The notes under the pieces: generated by a model | Databases searched by the model: none | What the model was told of the DNA's origin: nothing | Seen by the model: the letters and a program-made list of their open reading frames with translations, nothing else | Assembly: GCF_002288925.2 (NCBI RefSeq) | Contig: NW_022097999.1 | Location: forward strand, 17,199,178 to 17,263,177 | Source: Delphinapterus leucas | Lineage: Eukaryota > Chordata > Mammalia > Artiodactyla > Monodontidae | Length of the DNA stretch: 64,000 nt | Direction of reading: 5' to 3' | Part shown: in pieces, positions 22,747 to 35,625 of the stretch | How the letters are laid out: the number at the start of each line of letters is the position of its first letter | How positions within the stretch are numbered: the first letter of the stretch is position 1 | Made by a program: the position numbers and the translations under genes

Positions 22747-23609
22747 AGAGAAGCTGCTACAAGTTTTGACAGCCAAAATATTTTAAAACAATACTCTTTT
22801 CAAAGGGGAAAGATAGAAATATTGATACCTTGTCTAGCATTGTGAATGAAAGTATTCGTAGTCATCCTTTTGGGAGGCTACTAATAATGTTAATCTCAAA
22901 TAATTTAAGCTCTTTTGCTCAAGCCAGCAATTGACCTATGGTGAGACCAGTAACTAATGAGTCTCTGGCACTAGTATTATAGCTTAGCAGGTGGTTCTTA
23001 ACTAATACTCTGGGGTGATGCTAAGAGAGAAAATGGGGTTCTATTTCTGGATATGTTGAATAGCTTTCTTAGAACAATTTTACTTTGATTAAAATTAATG
23101 GTTTTAAAGCTAAATGTCTAAAAGGAGTAAACAACTCTGCTGCTTGTTCTGCTTGTTTTTGGAAAACAGTATTAACCACATAAGGTGATCTGTGGGATTG
23201 GAGTGAAGGTTTTACCCTACATTAGTTTTATTAATGCATAATGTGGAAGATGTGGAGAACATCTTGATATGGAAAAGAATGAATAAGTTAAATTTTATCG
23301 TACAGTGCTTTCCTAAATAAATTTATTTGGTTATCATGTTCTTATATTCTGGAGAAGAAAAATTCCTTAAATAATAAATTCATGACTAGGTAGATCTTAA
23401 AACTACTAAGGGAAACAAAATGTAGTTAGCCACCTGCACCCATGGTTTTTTAAAATCTAAGTTAACTTTAATGGTGCTGTACACCATCCAAAGAAAATGC
23501 CCTTATGTCGTCCTGCCTTCTTAGAGCTTGCTTGCTTTATTTTGCTTATATTTAATAAAAACTGTCTCAAATGTTAAAATAAAATAAATAAATAAAAGAG
23601 AAGCTGCTA
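22747..23609 (+). pseudogene. Processed retrocopy of an unidentified mRNA 3' end
   Basis: AGAGAAGCTGCTA is present at 22747-22759 and 23597-23609. Between them lie 837 bp ending with AATAAA (23554-23559), 16 bases, and an A-rich tail (AAAATAAAATAAATAAATAAA). This is the structure of a reverse-transcribed, polyadenylated mRNA inserted by L1 machinery. No L1 or SINE signature is visible in the body. The frame open to about 22845 (ending in IEILIPCLAL before TGA) might be the end of a coding region; everything after looks like 3' UTR. The parent gene was not recognised. Antisense to FMN2. Confidence 0.75.
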
Positions 23610-25174
23610 ACGGCCAGGAGAGAACAAAAGCTACCTGTCACTGAGCTCGGACAGTCAGGGGAGCACCAAGGAGCTGCAGGACTCTTGGGAACAAGTACAG
23701 ACACCAAACACAGCGGGTGCTCTTACAAAATGCTAAAATGAGGTTCGGTTGTCTGAGCCATAACGCATTATTTCTTGGTCTTTCTTTTGAAATGAAAATT
23801 AAGTCTAGAAGCAGAGGCAGAAACAGTGACAGAGCCAGAAGATGAGTGACCAAATTTTTATAACTTATCTGTCTTTATCAAACTAGTCACACTCTTTATT
23901 CTATTTTTCCTTATTATAAATAACTAATATTTTTGGATACTTATTATATGGAAAATATTGTGAAAACTCTCTACATATATCATATCATTTTCTAAGTCTT
24001 CTTAAAAAAACTTGCTTCTGAAAAAAAATGTGGACAGGCTACTTAAATATTCTGAAATGAATTACTTAATTTGATCACTTGAAAGGAATCATTATTAGGC
24101 TACATTTATCAAAGTGAACATTATTTTAAGGTAATTAATACCTCTCAAAAAAAATTTCTCTTTTTAGCTCTGTGTCTTGTGAGAATCTGCCATTTTCATG
24201 ACCTCATGTAACCATAGTGAGAAAGCATGTAGATACGAAACGTGAATGAGAAAACATTCCAAAGGGAAGCACCAACCAAAGTCAACATAAATCCCCTGTT
24301 CATGAGATCACCATTCCACCTGTTTATAAAATCATGTGTAAACTATGAAATCCTGCTTTGCAAGACTGAAGTGATGAAAGTGTTAAGTATTTTCCAGAAA
24401 CCCCAGAAATGCCCAGCACCACATGGCGGGGGGTGGGGGGGGAGAGAGAAAAGAAGAAGAAAAAGGAGAAGGAGAAGAAAGAAGAAAGAAGAACAAGAAC
24501 AAGGAGAAGGAGAATTTCATAAGCAAACCAAGATACCTGGCTAAATTTTGAAGTATGATAAATACTACACATGAATGGTTTGCGTTTTGTATTGCTTTAA
24601 GAAATCATACTTAGATACATTAATGTAGTATTACACAACTGTAACATAGTTTTAATTGTTATTTATTTAAAAACAGGCAGTCATCCTTAGGCTCTAACCA
24701 TGAGCACCCATATTTGATGCTCTCAGGGGAGCATCTAAACGGCAGGACTTCACCCCTCCTTGACAGTGACGATTGTATCTGTGGTACCCACAGCTCCTAG
24801 CAAAGGCCTTTCATGCATCAGGCCCATAATAAGTGTTAAGTATTTAGGAACTACGGGCAAATTATATAATGTTACTATGTTGATTTAAATCCATATAAAC
24901 GCATCTGTGACCAGAATATAACAACTCCATAAATCTGATTACAGATAAGTATCTTTAGATAAGCATTTCAACACTGGGATAGAATCTCTTAAAAAGTTTT
25001 ATCATCTTTTGGTTTCTGGGGTAACCAAGCCTCTTCTCATATAGTGATACAACATGAAATGAAAATCTCACATAAATTTACTCCATCCCTGTCTGTGCTT
25101 AAAGAGTTAGAAAGATGCTTAAATCGACAGCTGAGGTGTTCTCAACTTCACAGCAAGAAGAAACCTCATGAAAA
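23610..25174. other. Intronic sequence with a purine-rich tract
   Basis: A long GA-rich tract (about 24425-24515, GGGGGTGGGGGG followed by AGAAGAAGAAAAAGG-type repeats) lies on the plus strand. Nothing else recognised; open frames over the tract are low-complexity artefacts. Confidence 0.5.
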
Positions 25175-25380
25175 GAAAGTAAAAGGGATGAGTGAAATAG
25201 GTGAAGGGGATTAGGGGTACAAACCGGTAGTTATGAATAAGTCACAAGGATGTAAGGTACAGCATAGGGAATAAAGTCAATAATACTGTAATAACTTTGG
25301 TACATAATAGATGAAGATATATTGTTGTACACCTGAAACTAATATAATATTGTAAGCCAATTGTACTTCATTAAAAAAGG
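25175..25380 (+). mobile_element. Old L1 3' end fragment
   Basis: The end TTGTACACCTGAAACTAATA...CATTAAAAAAGG corresponds to an older L1 subfamily 3' end. About 200 bp remain. A related very short piece occurs at 46570-46640. Confidence 0.65.
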
Positions 25381-25959
25381 CAGGGGAAGGGGATGAAAGG
25401 GATTTTATCTACAAAAAAAAAACAACAAAACTGTAAACTACTTGCTTTTGTGCTTTTCTTTAAATTTACCATTTTGAAGAATTTCAAACTCTCTTCAAAA
25501 TGATTTGATATAAGGCTTTTCAACTAACAAAAAAGCATTACACATGCACGTGTTTTTTGACCAAATATGTGAAAAAAGATGTTTTCTTCCCAGGAAAGTT
25601 TACACACCACAAAATCTCAGACAAGTATAGCAAGTGTGGGTAGGAGGGAATATGTATCTTTTAACAACGACATGATAAATGTACAAATGTTCTCGGCTAT
25701 AAAGTGAAAGCAAGACAGTCAAATCTGCCCCTGATGAAAGAGGCTGCTATTCAAATAACCAAGATGCTATTTCAATAACTAAATTTCTAATACACATAAC
25801 TTTGTAAACAACAAAAGAGTAAGATTATTGGTAAAATTTTTCTTTTGCCACACACACACAAAAATGTTTACATGGATGTAAAAGGTTTTACTTTCTTTAA
25901 AAACACTGAAAAATCTGTCCTCATTAAAAAAGCATAAATAACAACCATGAGTTTCTTTA

Positions 25960-26292
<333 letters not shown>

Positions 26293-26997
26293 CTAGACAG
26301 AGAGACTAAAGTGAGTAGAAATATATTTTTTAAATTATTAAATATACAATGTTAAATTAAATTCACTCCAGTAAATCCACACATGTAGATGAGAATATTT
26401 GGGATGAAAGGTGAAGTTCTCTGTTTCTTCTTACTTTACCGGTCCAGACAGTCTTGTTTTCCCCACTGTTCCCACCTAAGCCCCACGTGGAAGCACAGCT
26501 GTTTCAGGGTGGGGTCTCAGATGTACCCACCTTTCTGTTTTGACCCTCCTCGACCAGACAATTAGTTCATTAATTTTATGTTTTATTATTGAAAGGTATA
26601 ACTACTATCTAAACTGAAATGACTAAACATCATCAGCATTTCTGCATGGTTGGACCAAGAGGGACCACTCCAACAGGAAGTTTGATTGAGGCTTGTTAGT
26701 ACGTAGATTAAGAAATTTTAAGTTAAGTATTATTTCAAGTAAGCTGGAGCTTTAAAAATGCAAATGCGTATTATAAATTATGTCAGCAACTGAGATTTAG
26801 GAATTAATATCCATGCAGCTATAAATAATGTAATATATGTAGCTCTAAAGAAAAAAAATGTTTCATATCTAACAATCTTCAAAGAATAGCTTTCCACCTT
26901 CTTTCTGGCATATTTAGAGGAATTAATTTTTATTTTTTTTTCATTGCTCAAAATTCGTATGAGATAATCTGAATGTGTGAAACCAAATACATATTTT
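26293..26997. other. Intronic sequence, nothing recognised
   Basis: Intron between the exon at 26233 and the SINE at 27014. No exon or repeat recognised. Confidence 0.4.
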
Positions 26998-27206
26998 AAA
27001 AATACACCCTATAGGGCTTCCCTGGTGGCGCAGTGGTTGAGAGTCTGCCTTCCGATGCAGGGGACACAGGTTCGTGACCCGGTCCGGGAAGATCCCACAT
27101 GCCACGGAGCGGCTGGGCCCATGAGCCATGGCCGCTGAGCCTGTGTGTCCGCCTGTGCTCTGCAACCGGAGAGGCCACAACTGTGAGAGGCCCGCGTAAC
27201 GCAAAA

Positions 27207-27237
<31 letters not shown>

Positions 27238-27251
27238 AAATACACCCTATA
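26998..27251 (+). mobile_element. Cetacean short CHR SINE with 16-bp TSD
   Basis: SINE 27014-27235 between copies of AAAAATACACCCTATA (26998-27013 and 27236-27251). The tRNA-like head reads GGGCTTCCCTGGTGGCGCAG and GGTTCGTGACC (B-box-like). The element ends in CGCAAAATAAATAAATAAA, an (AAAT)n tail. This compact form is characteristic of whales and is the best taxonomic marker in the window. Confidence 0.93.
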
Positions 27252-29126
27252 ATACAAACTTTGTTTTCTGGAATGTTCAATCTAACCATGATTTTTCCCC
27301 CACTGATAATAAAAGAACAACATCCCTTTATAATCAAGTTTGACATGACGTGATAATATATCTATTAGACTCCCCATATATATTTCTATATACATATATT
27401 ACACGGAAATATATAGCTATAATAATAAAAGTAATACATTTATTAGAAACAGGAGTGCTTGTAAAATGATTTAAGCACCTGACTTCCTTTGTCTTTCCTA
27501 ACTTGCAAATCAGTGAAATGATTAGCAATACCTGAATCAATTAACAAAACACATTAAATGCCTGCTGACAGGCGTGCTGAGCAGAAGTTAATTCTGACTG
27601 ATCCAAGGAACAGCTCCATCTCCTCAGGTCTATATAACTATACAGATTTAGTTATCTTCATTTTATACAGAAAGAACCAAATAGACTTTGCATATAGCTC
27701 TTGTGAGAATGCAAGTGAAATTATTTTTTAAAAACTTGCTTCTTGATTATTTTTTCCAGATTATTCCTTAATTATTTAAATTAACGAAATTTAACTTATA
27801 GGAGGATTGAATAAGATATATCAATCAATACAAAAAAAACCCTTATTCATATATAATTATGATCATCAGAATCTATTTCAGATTCATTTTGATAAGTAAC
27901 ATTATATTGATGCTATTTGTATTCCAATGTTATTTACAAAAACTACTTGTTTCAGTCCAACAATTAGCTGTAAGAACTATTCAAAAACTATTATGTGTTT
28001 AGAAAAAAACCTTTTGTTTTTGAATAAATGATTTATCATGTTGACATATTGGAGGTTCATATGAAAATGTATATCATACAAATAAAACATCATTTGAAGA
28101 AATATAACCATAAAAATCACAAAAAATATATGCTGTTGGTGTTCCAAGCAAGGACTATGTTTTTCCCAATTATGGAAAAGCACACTGTCTGGCATTTCAT
28201 AGAAGTCCGATGAAGGAATGTTAAATGAACATATGAGTGGATATGAATGAATAAACCAGTGAGTTGTTGACTGGCAAAAAAAAGCAAAAAAAGTATCTCC
28301 CTTCTATCAGGGAGATTATTGCCTTATCTAGGAGGGCCAATTCTCTGTAATTTCATTTTTATAGGCCAATTGTTCACTTAAACTCAATATTTTAAAAACA
28401 TTTCCTTCATAATTTCCTTCATCATATAGTTCTTTGTGAAGACTCTTTATCAGAGAAACAGAATTCTATTATTTTCTAAGCTTACAATGTCAGGCTTTAA
28501 CTCTGACCACTGTGGTGGTTTCCCTGATGTTATATTTCTACTGACACTCTCATAATCTCTTAGATGTTAATTTTAAACAAACACAACCACAGAAGTAGAA
28601 TAAAAAATAATAATTAGGTTTGCAAAAGGGCTTAGATGTTCCCATATATACCAGTATCAAGGAGAGGATGATATAGAGAAAAACAGGATCATCTTTTAAA
28701 TTTTATTTATTAACTACTTTCACTCGTCTTTGTTTTGTTTTTAAAACATGGGCCTGTTGGCCTCCATTGCTTAACATGGAGAGAAGAAAGGGATGGATAC
28801 ACTGTCTAATTTATAGAAATCAACTAGTCCTCAGATCCAAAAGAATATTAGCAAACATGGGGAATAAAAAGTAATTATTTTTATTTTAAAATATTGTCTT
28901 CTCAATTATTCATTAGACACAGGATTCAAAATTACTCACTTTAGGAAACACTATTCTTCTCTAGGTCACAAATATATGGTGGCCACTACTTTTGTCTAGC
29001 TTAGAACACAAAGGAAATTTTTACCTTGGGACATAAATATTTATCACACTGGTTTACAGTCAAACTTATTACTCAACAAGATGCCCAGTCCTCAGTGTGC
29101 TACATTCACTCACCCGAAATACTTAC
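27252..29126. other. Intronic sequence, nothing recognised
   Basis: AT-rich intron of FMN2 upstream (in plus coordinates) of the GNYMN exon. No exon, RNA or clear repeat was recognised. Confidence 0.4.
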
Positions 29127-29273
29127 ACTGCTTTTGACGTCTTTCAGCTTTGGGAGGATGTCTAACCCGAAACCATCTGCCTGTCCCCGAGTCTTATTTC
29201 CACCATTCATGTAGTTGCCAAAGGCAAGAACCAAACCCAAAACTTGCATGACCCCTGAGCCATTTTTTAATGT
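29127..29273 (-). CDS. FMN2: FMN2 exon with the FH2 signature GNYMN (fourth in window)
   Basis: A 147-bp, 49-codon exon in phase 0 at both ends, acceptor TTTACAG, donor AGT|GTAAGT. Residues 19-23 of the exon are GNYMN, the hallmark FH2 motif. A lysine four residues later (residue 27, context GGNKTR) matches the position of the actin-contacting lysine known from yeast Bni1 (K1601) as I recall it. The downstream part reads [18 protein letters not shown]. The catalytic surface therefore appears intact in this allele. Confidence 0.95.
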
Positions 29274-30322
29274 CTGTAAAACAGGATAAAGAAGAATCTC
29301 TCACTCACAGTCTTGTCTGAATTACCTTAAGTCAGTGGCAGATATTCATATTATACTAATAATTTGGGGTCACATCCAAACTTCATCAGTGCTCATTTTA
29401 GTATATTTAAGAGCAGTGTCTCCAAAGATAACTTAGAAAAAGTTGTACCACCCACAAGCATGCAGGTTGTGCTTCTGTAGCTGAGACGTACCAGCCTAGG
29501 TCATTTCTGTGATGTAACTGCATGGAAAACAAATATGGCTGTGATATGAGAACCACCACAAAATAATATCATTGCCATCGGCCTAACTGTACCTGCCTCT
29601 GTGCAATGCAAATTTTTGGCATAAGGTGTAACTACCAAAACGTAGTTATAAAGTTTAATTTCCAAATTTAGATTTATCCCTGAAAGGTTCATACTCACTT
29701 CTTCCAAAACACACAGTTTAAGTTGAATTTGCACATCACTTCCTCTGAAAATGTGTCTTTCATGACATCTTACTACTTTTCAAAATGATTTACCATAGCC
29801 AGAAAGAATGGTGCTATTTTGACAATTCGTTTTAAATGTTAATATTGGTAATTTCTGCCAAGCATTTTTTCTTTGTTTTCAGAAGAATATTTATCTTCTG
29901 TCGAGCCGTACAGCTGTTCCTGAAGCATTTGGTTTGAATCACTAACAATTTGTTGAGGGGCCCTCCCCAAAATGGAGGAAAATAAAGAAAATGTCTTCAT
30001 GTGGCTTTTGGCTGGCAGTCTGATGGAGGAGAGGCCCATGACAAGGGAATATTGTGCTTTGGCAAAAGCAGGGGGACAGAAGCCTGCGTGGGTGGACGCC
30101 CAGTGACCGTGCCCCAGCAGCGCTGTCCCGGGTCCACTCGCCCTCCTGCACATTTGCTTTGACCTTGATGCTCAGTCATCATACATTCTCTCTGGTGGGA
30201 CCGCTATCCTTCAAATTTTATGAGTACTTATGGTAAATAAAAGAAAACTCGTTTGAAATACGATCATGACTGAACACAATTATCAGAACGCAAGCGACAG
30301 CCCCCGATGGACCAGCACCCAC
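29274..30322. other. Intronic sequence between FMN2 exons, nothing recognised
   Basis: Short intron with no evident mobile element. The open frames at about 29839-30182 have no recognisable features and are considered chance. Confidence 0.4.
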
Positions 30323-30452
30323 CTCACACAACTTCTGTAGCAGCTCCAGTTTGCGCCGAATTGAGCAAATGCTTTCTGAAAATGTGGACTGAAACAGGAT
30401 ACAAAAGACTCGCTCTGAAAAGTTGGGGATTAGTGACAGTTCGTAAAGGAAC
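30323..30452 (-). CDS. FMN2: FMN2 exon, FH2 domain (third in window)
   Basis: A 130-bp exon: acceptor TTCCTTAG, one base that completes the split glutamine codon, then 43 codons from [20 protein letters not shown] to the motif LLQKLCE, ending in phase 0 before GTGGGT. The pattern of bulky hydrophobics followed by a long amphipathic helix is typical of FH2 domains. No stop codon or frameshift is seen. The donor G at +5 is conserved. Confidence 0.94.
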
Positions 30453-30613
30453 CTAAGGAAATAAAGCCAAGTTAAGAGGAAAAAGATGATGCACATAAAC
30501 ACGTTCATCCTCACATCATTCATGATACTGATGCACAGAAGGTACTTCATTTTCTGAATGGAAAGAGCCCCCCGTGGCCTGGACGCCGCCCGCGGGGCCG
30601 AAGCCCTGCTTAC

Positions 30614-30705
30614 TGCTCAGGTTTGTCCAGAGACTTGGTGTTTTCCTTGTCTTTGGAGGACCGGCCGTGTTTTTCAATTTTTTCCAGTTCATCTGACTGT
30701 GCTCT
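30614..30705 (-). CDS. FMN2: FMN2 exon, FH2 domain (second in window)
   Basis: A 92-bp exon: acceptor TTCCAG, then 30 codons beginning [20 protein letters not shown], ending with the first two bases of a glutamine codon before a GTAAGC donor. The open codon is completed by the G that starts the next exon, restoring CAG. The peptide is highly charged and lysine-rich, as expected for the surface-exposed knob-to-coiled-coil part of FH2. It is separated from the next exon by an intron of only 161 bp, which argues that both are spliced together as in other vertebrates. Confidence 0.93.
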
Positions 30706-31982
30706 CTGGAACAATAAAAGCCAAGTGGTTTTTAGATAATGATGATCTCAAATACAGCAAAACTCTATATATTTTCATATTTCTTAGCATGTTTGAAGTA
30801 AAGATCATCTCCAAATCTTCCAAATGTTATTGTCTGTTAGTGACATGCAAAATATTTATTCCAGCATGTTTTAAAACAACACAGTTTCCCTCTCGTTTTT
30901 TTAGCGGTTTGTAATACCCTCCAGAATGCAAGAAATTAATTTTAAAGTGTCATTTATTATTCAGAAATTAATCAAGTTAAATTTGGAAGTAATTTGATCC
31001 TAAAGCTGTTAAAGATTTTTAAAGGGAAGAGTACCTATTTAACTACTGTAATCATTGTTTATATCTGTTTTGGGGAAAGAACAGTACAATTGAATTATTA
31101 AGTCATGGAACAAAAATAAAAGATTTTGATTCTTCTGAATTTTCTTTTTGATACAAAAATGGCTCTAGGCTTTTCTTTCTAGGTGTCTTCTTTCACCTTT
31201 TAAAATCTCAAGCTAAAAATGTTTTGTTCTAAGTTTGTTTCTTTATAGAAGGGGATCCTGTGCATTTTAACATAAGGTAGAAGATTTTATAGGCTTCAAG
31301 AGACACAAACTTACTCTTTGTGGGGAATTTGGATGATTTTATTTTCAGTCTTGTCTCTGTAATTCACAAAGATGTTTCAGAACAGCCAAAATACTATATT
31401 GTCTAAGTGCATTAACAAGTTTGAGTAGACCACCGTATCTTGGGTTTGAGTCTAGTCCTCCGATATTAAAATCCCTTCAACCATTATTTGTTGTTTACAC
31501 AGAAAAGCAGCTCAGCCATAAACTGCTATAGATGACAGAACCTGATCAATTTCTAGAGACTACAGATTTCCTCTAAACAAAGAATGTTCTGTTTTGAATT
31601 CACTGATTGTTCTGAAATGCAGGTTTTTCTATAGATGGGATTAACTAGAAAAGACTAGTTTCTCCAAGGAAGCTTCTTTTAGCATGGAAAGACTTGATGA
31701 CTGATCGGTAGATCTGAGGGTTTGATCAGTTTTGCTTCCGGAATGTAATGTGACAAAAAGGATACTGAGAAGTAAAGGTACGACGTCCACCACAAAGCCT
31801 GCCTTGCCCACCTCGACCCCATTATAACCAGTCTCTCTCTAGAACAGCACGGAACCTTGTGTTCACTCTGTGTTGTGCTACACATACCACAGTGTCTCAC
31901 TGGTGATGCACACACATGCCTACAAGCTTCTGGAGGAGGAAGGCCATGTCTTGCTATGGTCCTAGTGACTGGTATGGTTCAC
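30706..31982. other. Intronic sequence, nothing recognised
   Basis: Start of the large FMN2 intron. AT-rich, no exon or repeat recognised. Confidence 0.4.
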
Positions 31983-32276
31983 TACTGTATGGTCAGCCCT
32001 CAGTATCGTGGTTTCCGCATTTGTGGATTCAACCAAATGCAGATCCAAAACATGTGGGGAAAATTCCATAAAGTTCCAAACAGCAAACTTGGATTCACTG
32101 TGCTGCATCAACGTTTTACACAGCACTTACACGGCATCATAAGTAATTGAGTGATTTAAAGCATACGGGAGGGTGTGTGGGGTTATATGCAAGTACTGCA
32201 CAACTTCATTTAAGGGACTTGAACGTCTGCGGATTTTGGTACCAAGCCCCCGCAGATACCGAGGGGTGACTGTGCA
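31983..32276 (+). mobile_element. Tigger-like (TcMar) non-autonomous DNA transposon
   Basis: Left end CAGCCCTCAGTATCGTGG and right end CCGCAGATACCGAGGGGTGA are inverted repeats of each other in the manner of Tigger-derived elements. The inner part (GTGGATTCAACCAAATGCAG, AAGGGACTTGAACGTCTGCG) has the same family signature. About 290 bp, no transposase. Old, present in many mammals. Confidence 0.7.
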
Positions 32277-33235
32277 GTTAGCAGTCAGTAATTTTTTTTA
32301 AACATTGAAAAATTAAATCAGTAATTGAATATGAAAATAGAAGGCCTCCAGTTCTGGGGAGAAGAGGGAGGTAAAAGGACGAAATCTAATGACAGGACAC
32401 TTGAAATAAGAACTAGTGAGGACATGATGATACAATGCCAACTGCTCAGCATCATCCTGAGAGTACAATGAGAATCCTTATGAGGTAATTTGAATCCAAA
32501 ATAGATACCTATGCCTGCATGAGACAGAATGAGTCATTTCAAATGCTAGGACACAAATAGGTAGATAAAGAAATAAGAAAGCTATGCCCAGCAAAAGTAC
32601 ATATGACTTCACTCACCTGTACATCCATTCCACGCAACTCTTTTGGGTATCCATCATTCATCTCTTACACAGGAATACTTATGTGTGTAAAGGTACAAGA
32701 AGTAGGACTAAAACATCATAGGTTTTTAAGCAATATTTATCAAATCTACAAATTCTGCTATTCATCAGTACACCAAGACCAACTGCTTCTTCTTGCCCAT
32801 TGGCCTTCTCCTTGCAAAACATGTGGGATCCAGCAAAAGTCAGTTATTTTCTACCTGTTAAGGCCCCAAATTCTTACTCTTATCAGCAACCATCAACTAT
32901 GTCAAACTATTGACTGCAAATCTGTACCAGAACTCAGAGGTCACCTCCATAATTCTGGCTTTGTTTGACCCCCAAAATGAAGTTAGTCTCAAGGGTTCTT
33001 CTCTGGTCCACCAGTTTGAAGTAATCATCAGGGTCGGGCTTTAAAAAGGATGAATTTTAGGGATTTATTCATCCACCGATTCAATCAAAGACGGACTGTT
33101 TACCAGGCACTACACCAGACACTGGAGATAAAAATATATACGCTGGGCTTCAGATTCAAGGAAAATCCCACCACACGACACATCATGTTGCTCATAACAC
33201 CACTCTTATTTGCTCAACCCTGCTACAGCAATCTT
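32277..33235. other. Intronic sequence with an L2-like fragment at about 33050-33150
   Basis: The stretch around 33055-33145 (GGGATTTATTCATCCACCG..CAGGCACTACACCAGACACTGG) resembles the common L2 3' segment. Otherwise nothing recognised. Confidence 0.45.
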
Positions 33236-33476
33236 CCACTGCTTTTTTGTTGGTTTTTTTTTTTTTTTTGGCGGTACGCAGGCCTCTCACTGTCGTGGCC
33301 TCTCCCGTTGTGGAACACAGGCTCCGGACGCGCAGGCCCAGCGGCCATGGCTCACAGGCCCAGCCGCTCCGTGGCATGTGGGATCCTCCAGGACCGGGGC
33401 ACGAACCCGCGTCCCCTGCATCGGCAGGCGGACTCTCAACCACTGCACCACCAGGGAAGCCCCCCCACTGCTTTTT
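33236..33476 (-). mobile_element. Cetacean short CHR SINE with TSD
   Basis: SINE 33248-33464 flanked by CCACTGCTTTTT (33236-33247 and 33465-33476). Minus orientation: poly(T), GCGGTACGCAGGCCTCTCAC, and tRNA-like head at the right end (CCACCAGGGAAGCCC). Confidence 0.92.
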
Positions 33477-34230
33477 AAAACTATACATAACCCTTTATAA
33501 GAAGGGGATGCTAGTGACCACTCTACCATACCAGTGGTGATGAGAGTTATCTATCAAAATAGGTTCATTTTTCCTTATGGCCAAAGACACATGGGCAAAG
33601 TAACTACACACTCACATACCAATGAACAACATAAAGGAATTTCCAAGTTCCAAACATTCAGGTAGCAAGGCTTCCCTCTCCCAGTCTCACAAGCCCAGAT
33701 CATTTCAGTCTCCAGCACAGGGGCTGTCTTTTGGTTACTACCTTCCTTTACTTACTGCACACTCCCCCTTCCCACTCCCACCCCGATTACCTGCAGGTTT
33801 TTACCAGAATTTCCTTTTCTCAAGAGTTCCTGTTTGCCTAAAAATGAAATAGATCTGTTGCTGCTAAGTTGGAGGCTTTCACCAGTTACCAAAGATTCAT
33901 GGCACCCAAGACCCAGACACAATCCTCACTCAACCGCTGGCCAGAACTGACCTGGATTCCTGGCTGCCAGTCCCGGATTCCACCAGGTATTTTGACCTCT
34001 GCGGCCCTAAACCCACATGCCCTGCGACTGAAGGCTGCTCTTCCAACTCCTGAGGAAAACCGTAGCTCCCAGAGAGGATGGGGCTGGGGAGCAGGGGGTG
34101 CAGGGGGAGAGGAGGCTGTTCAGAGGGGTAACGTGCTTTCCTGATGCCGAGTCTATTGCTGGCATTCAACCAGTGTTTCTCAAGCGGGGTTCCAGGGAAC
34201 ACTGACTTGGGTCCTGAGATTCATTAAGCA
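33477..34230. other. Intronic sequence, nothing recognised
   Basis: Unique-looking intron; no exon or repeat recognised. Confidence 0.4.
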
Positions 34231-34371
34231 TTGCTGTGTGAGGACTTCCTCCGGAGGTCCAGTGGTTAGGACTCCACGCTTCCACTGCAGGGGGCGTGGG
34301 TGGGGTTCAACCCCCGGTCGGGGAACTGGGATTCCACATGCTGCGTGGTGCAGCCAAAAAAAAAAAAAAAA
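34231..34371 (+). mobile_element. Older CHR/tRNA-type SINE
   Basis: GAGGACTTCCTCCGGAGGTC head, AGTGGTTAGGACTCC, GGGGTTCAACCC B-box-like part, and a poly(A) tail. Similar to the copies at 37707 (antisense) and 63725. Possible diverged duplication ATTGCTGTGTG / AATGCTGTATG. Confidence 0.8.
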
Positions 34372-34599
34372 TGCTGTATGGTACACGCTAAATAAATACT
34401 CTCAGAAGTTATGTTGTTGAAAAACCTATTTCATTTTAACAGCTATCCTCATACCTAATTGATCACAAAAAGTATGTATGTGAGAGGGAAACAGAGAGAA
34501 CAAGATAGAAACGCTCCCAAGGAGCCGGTGTTCCAAGGGATGCAGGTGGGAACACGGTGTAGGCCAGACTCTCACCAGTCCCCGTTCGGTTTCTACCAT

Positions 34600-35540
34600 T
34601 TTCTCAGTGTTTCTAGTCTACGTCTCATCGCTAAATCTTGGCCTCAGCCCTCGCCCTCATGTCTGCCTCCGGATGGGCTCCCGCTGGTCACAGCATCACA
34701 CCCCCTGTCCCTGGAGCCCCGACAGCCATCCTCAGTCCCCACCGCCAGGCCCGCGCTCCCACCCGCCCACACACGACAACAGGCTTCAGCCCGCGTTTCC
34801 GAGACAGCCCGTTTTCCCCTGCATACGTCCACACGAGCAACTGCTTCCCCAACATTTTCTCCTGCATAGCTCAGAAGCACCTTGGACAAAAAAGTCTAAA
34901 AACAAACTCATGTTTTCTTCCCCAAAACACTTAGCGGTCCTGATGACAGCAAAGTGGAAACAAGTCACCCAGCCGGACGCCGATGAGTCGCCCAGCCTCA
35001 GAGCCGCTCTCCCCCGCCACTCCCAATGCCGTCGTGCGGCCCGGGCCACCACCCTCCCGCCCGTTCTGCCTGGCCCCTGTCACCGCCCCCAGCTATGACA
35101 CCCGCCCTACACGGTACGCAGTGTCACTGTGTAAAGATGCAGACCGGAGCCTGTGCTCGACGCCACTCCTCACGCCTGCGTCTCGGCTGACCCTCACTCT
35201 TAGATCAGCACACAGACCCCGGGTGCCCGCGAATCCCCTGTGGCCCGCTGCCCTCCCCCATCTTGTGTCCTGCCCACACCTGCTGAGCGGTTCTGTCCCC
35301 ACTGGCTTTCCTCCAGTTCCTCAAGTGGATCCCACTCCTCTTACACCGACGCTGCGCCTTGTGTCTGGAACATTCCCCACACGTCTCACCCCTCAGCACC
35401 CCTGCTTCTCTGCTCTGGGGACGCCGCCCTTCACCTCCTCACCAGCCTGTGTCCTCCTGGGGACACAACCCCGTTGGGCATCACCACTGGAAATGAGTCT
35501 GGGAGGCGTGGCTCCCAGAGTACAAAGACAGCTCCATAAG
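34600..35540. other. GC-rich intronic block with L2 relic at its right edge
   Basis: A C-rich stretch that yields several overlapping open frames on both strands. There is no splice structure, codon bias or known domain in them. The right part (about 35325-35625: GTGTCTGGAACATTCCCC..CCTTCACCTCCTC..AATAAATATCTGATGAAAT) fits an L2 3' end on the plus strand. The remainder is of unknown origin. Confidence 0.5.
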
Positions 35541-35625
35541 CCCAAGGATAATGTCAATGTTTTCATCATTGCTACCAGAGCACATGCCTGAAATAAAGCA
35601 GACGTTTAATAAATATCTGATGAAA

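Noticed and set aside
24425..24572. Charged short protein over a GA-rich tract
   Set aside because: Simple-sequence purine repeat; translation is repetitive Lys/Arg/Glu on one strand and Ser/Phe/Leu on the other.
27014..27235. tRNA gene (A/B-box-like sequences)
   Set aside because: It is the tRNA-derived head of a SINE with tail and TSD; it cannot fold as a functional tRNA.
34459..35591. Overlapping long open frames (up to 202 codons) and a possible CpG island promoter
   Set aside because: C-rich composition suppresses stops in several frames at once; proteins are low-complexity and no promoter or splice structure is visible.
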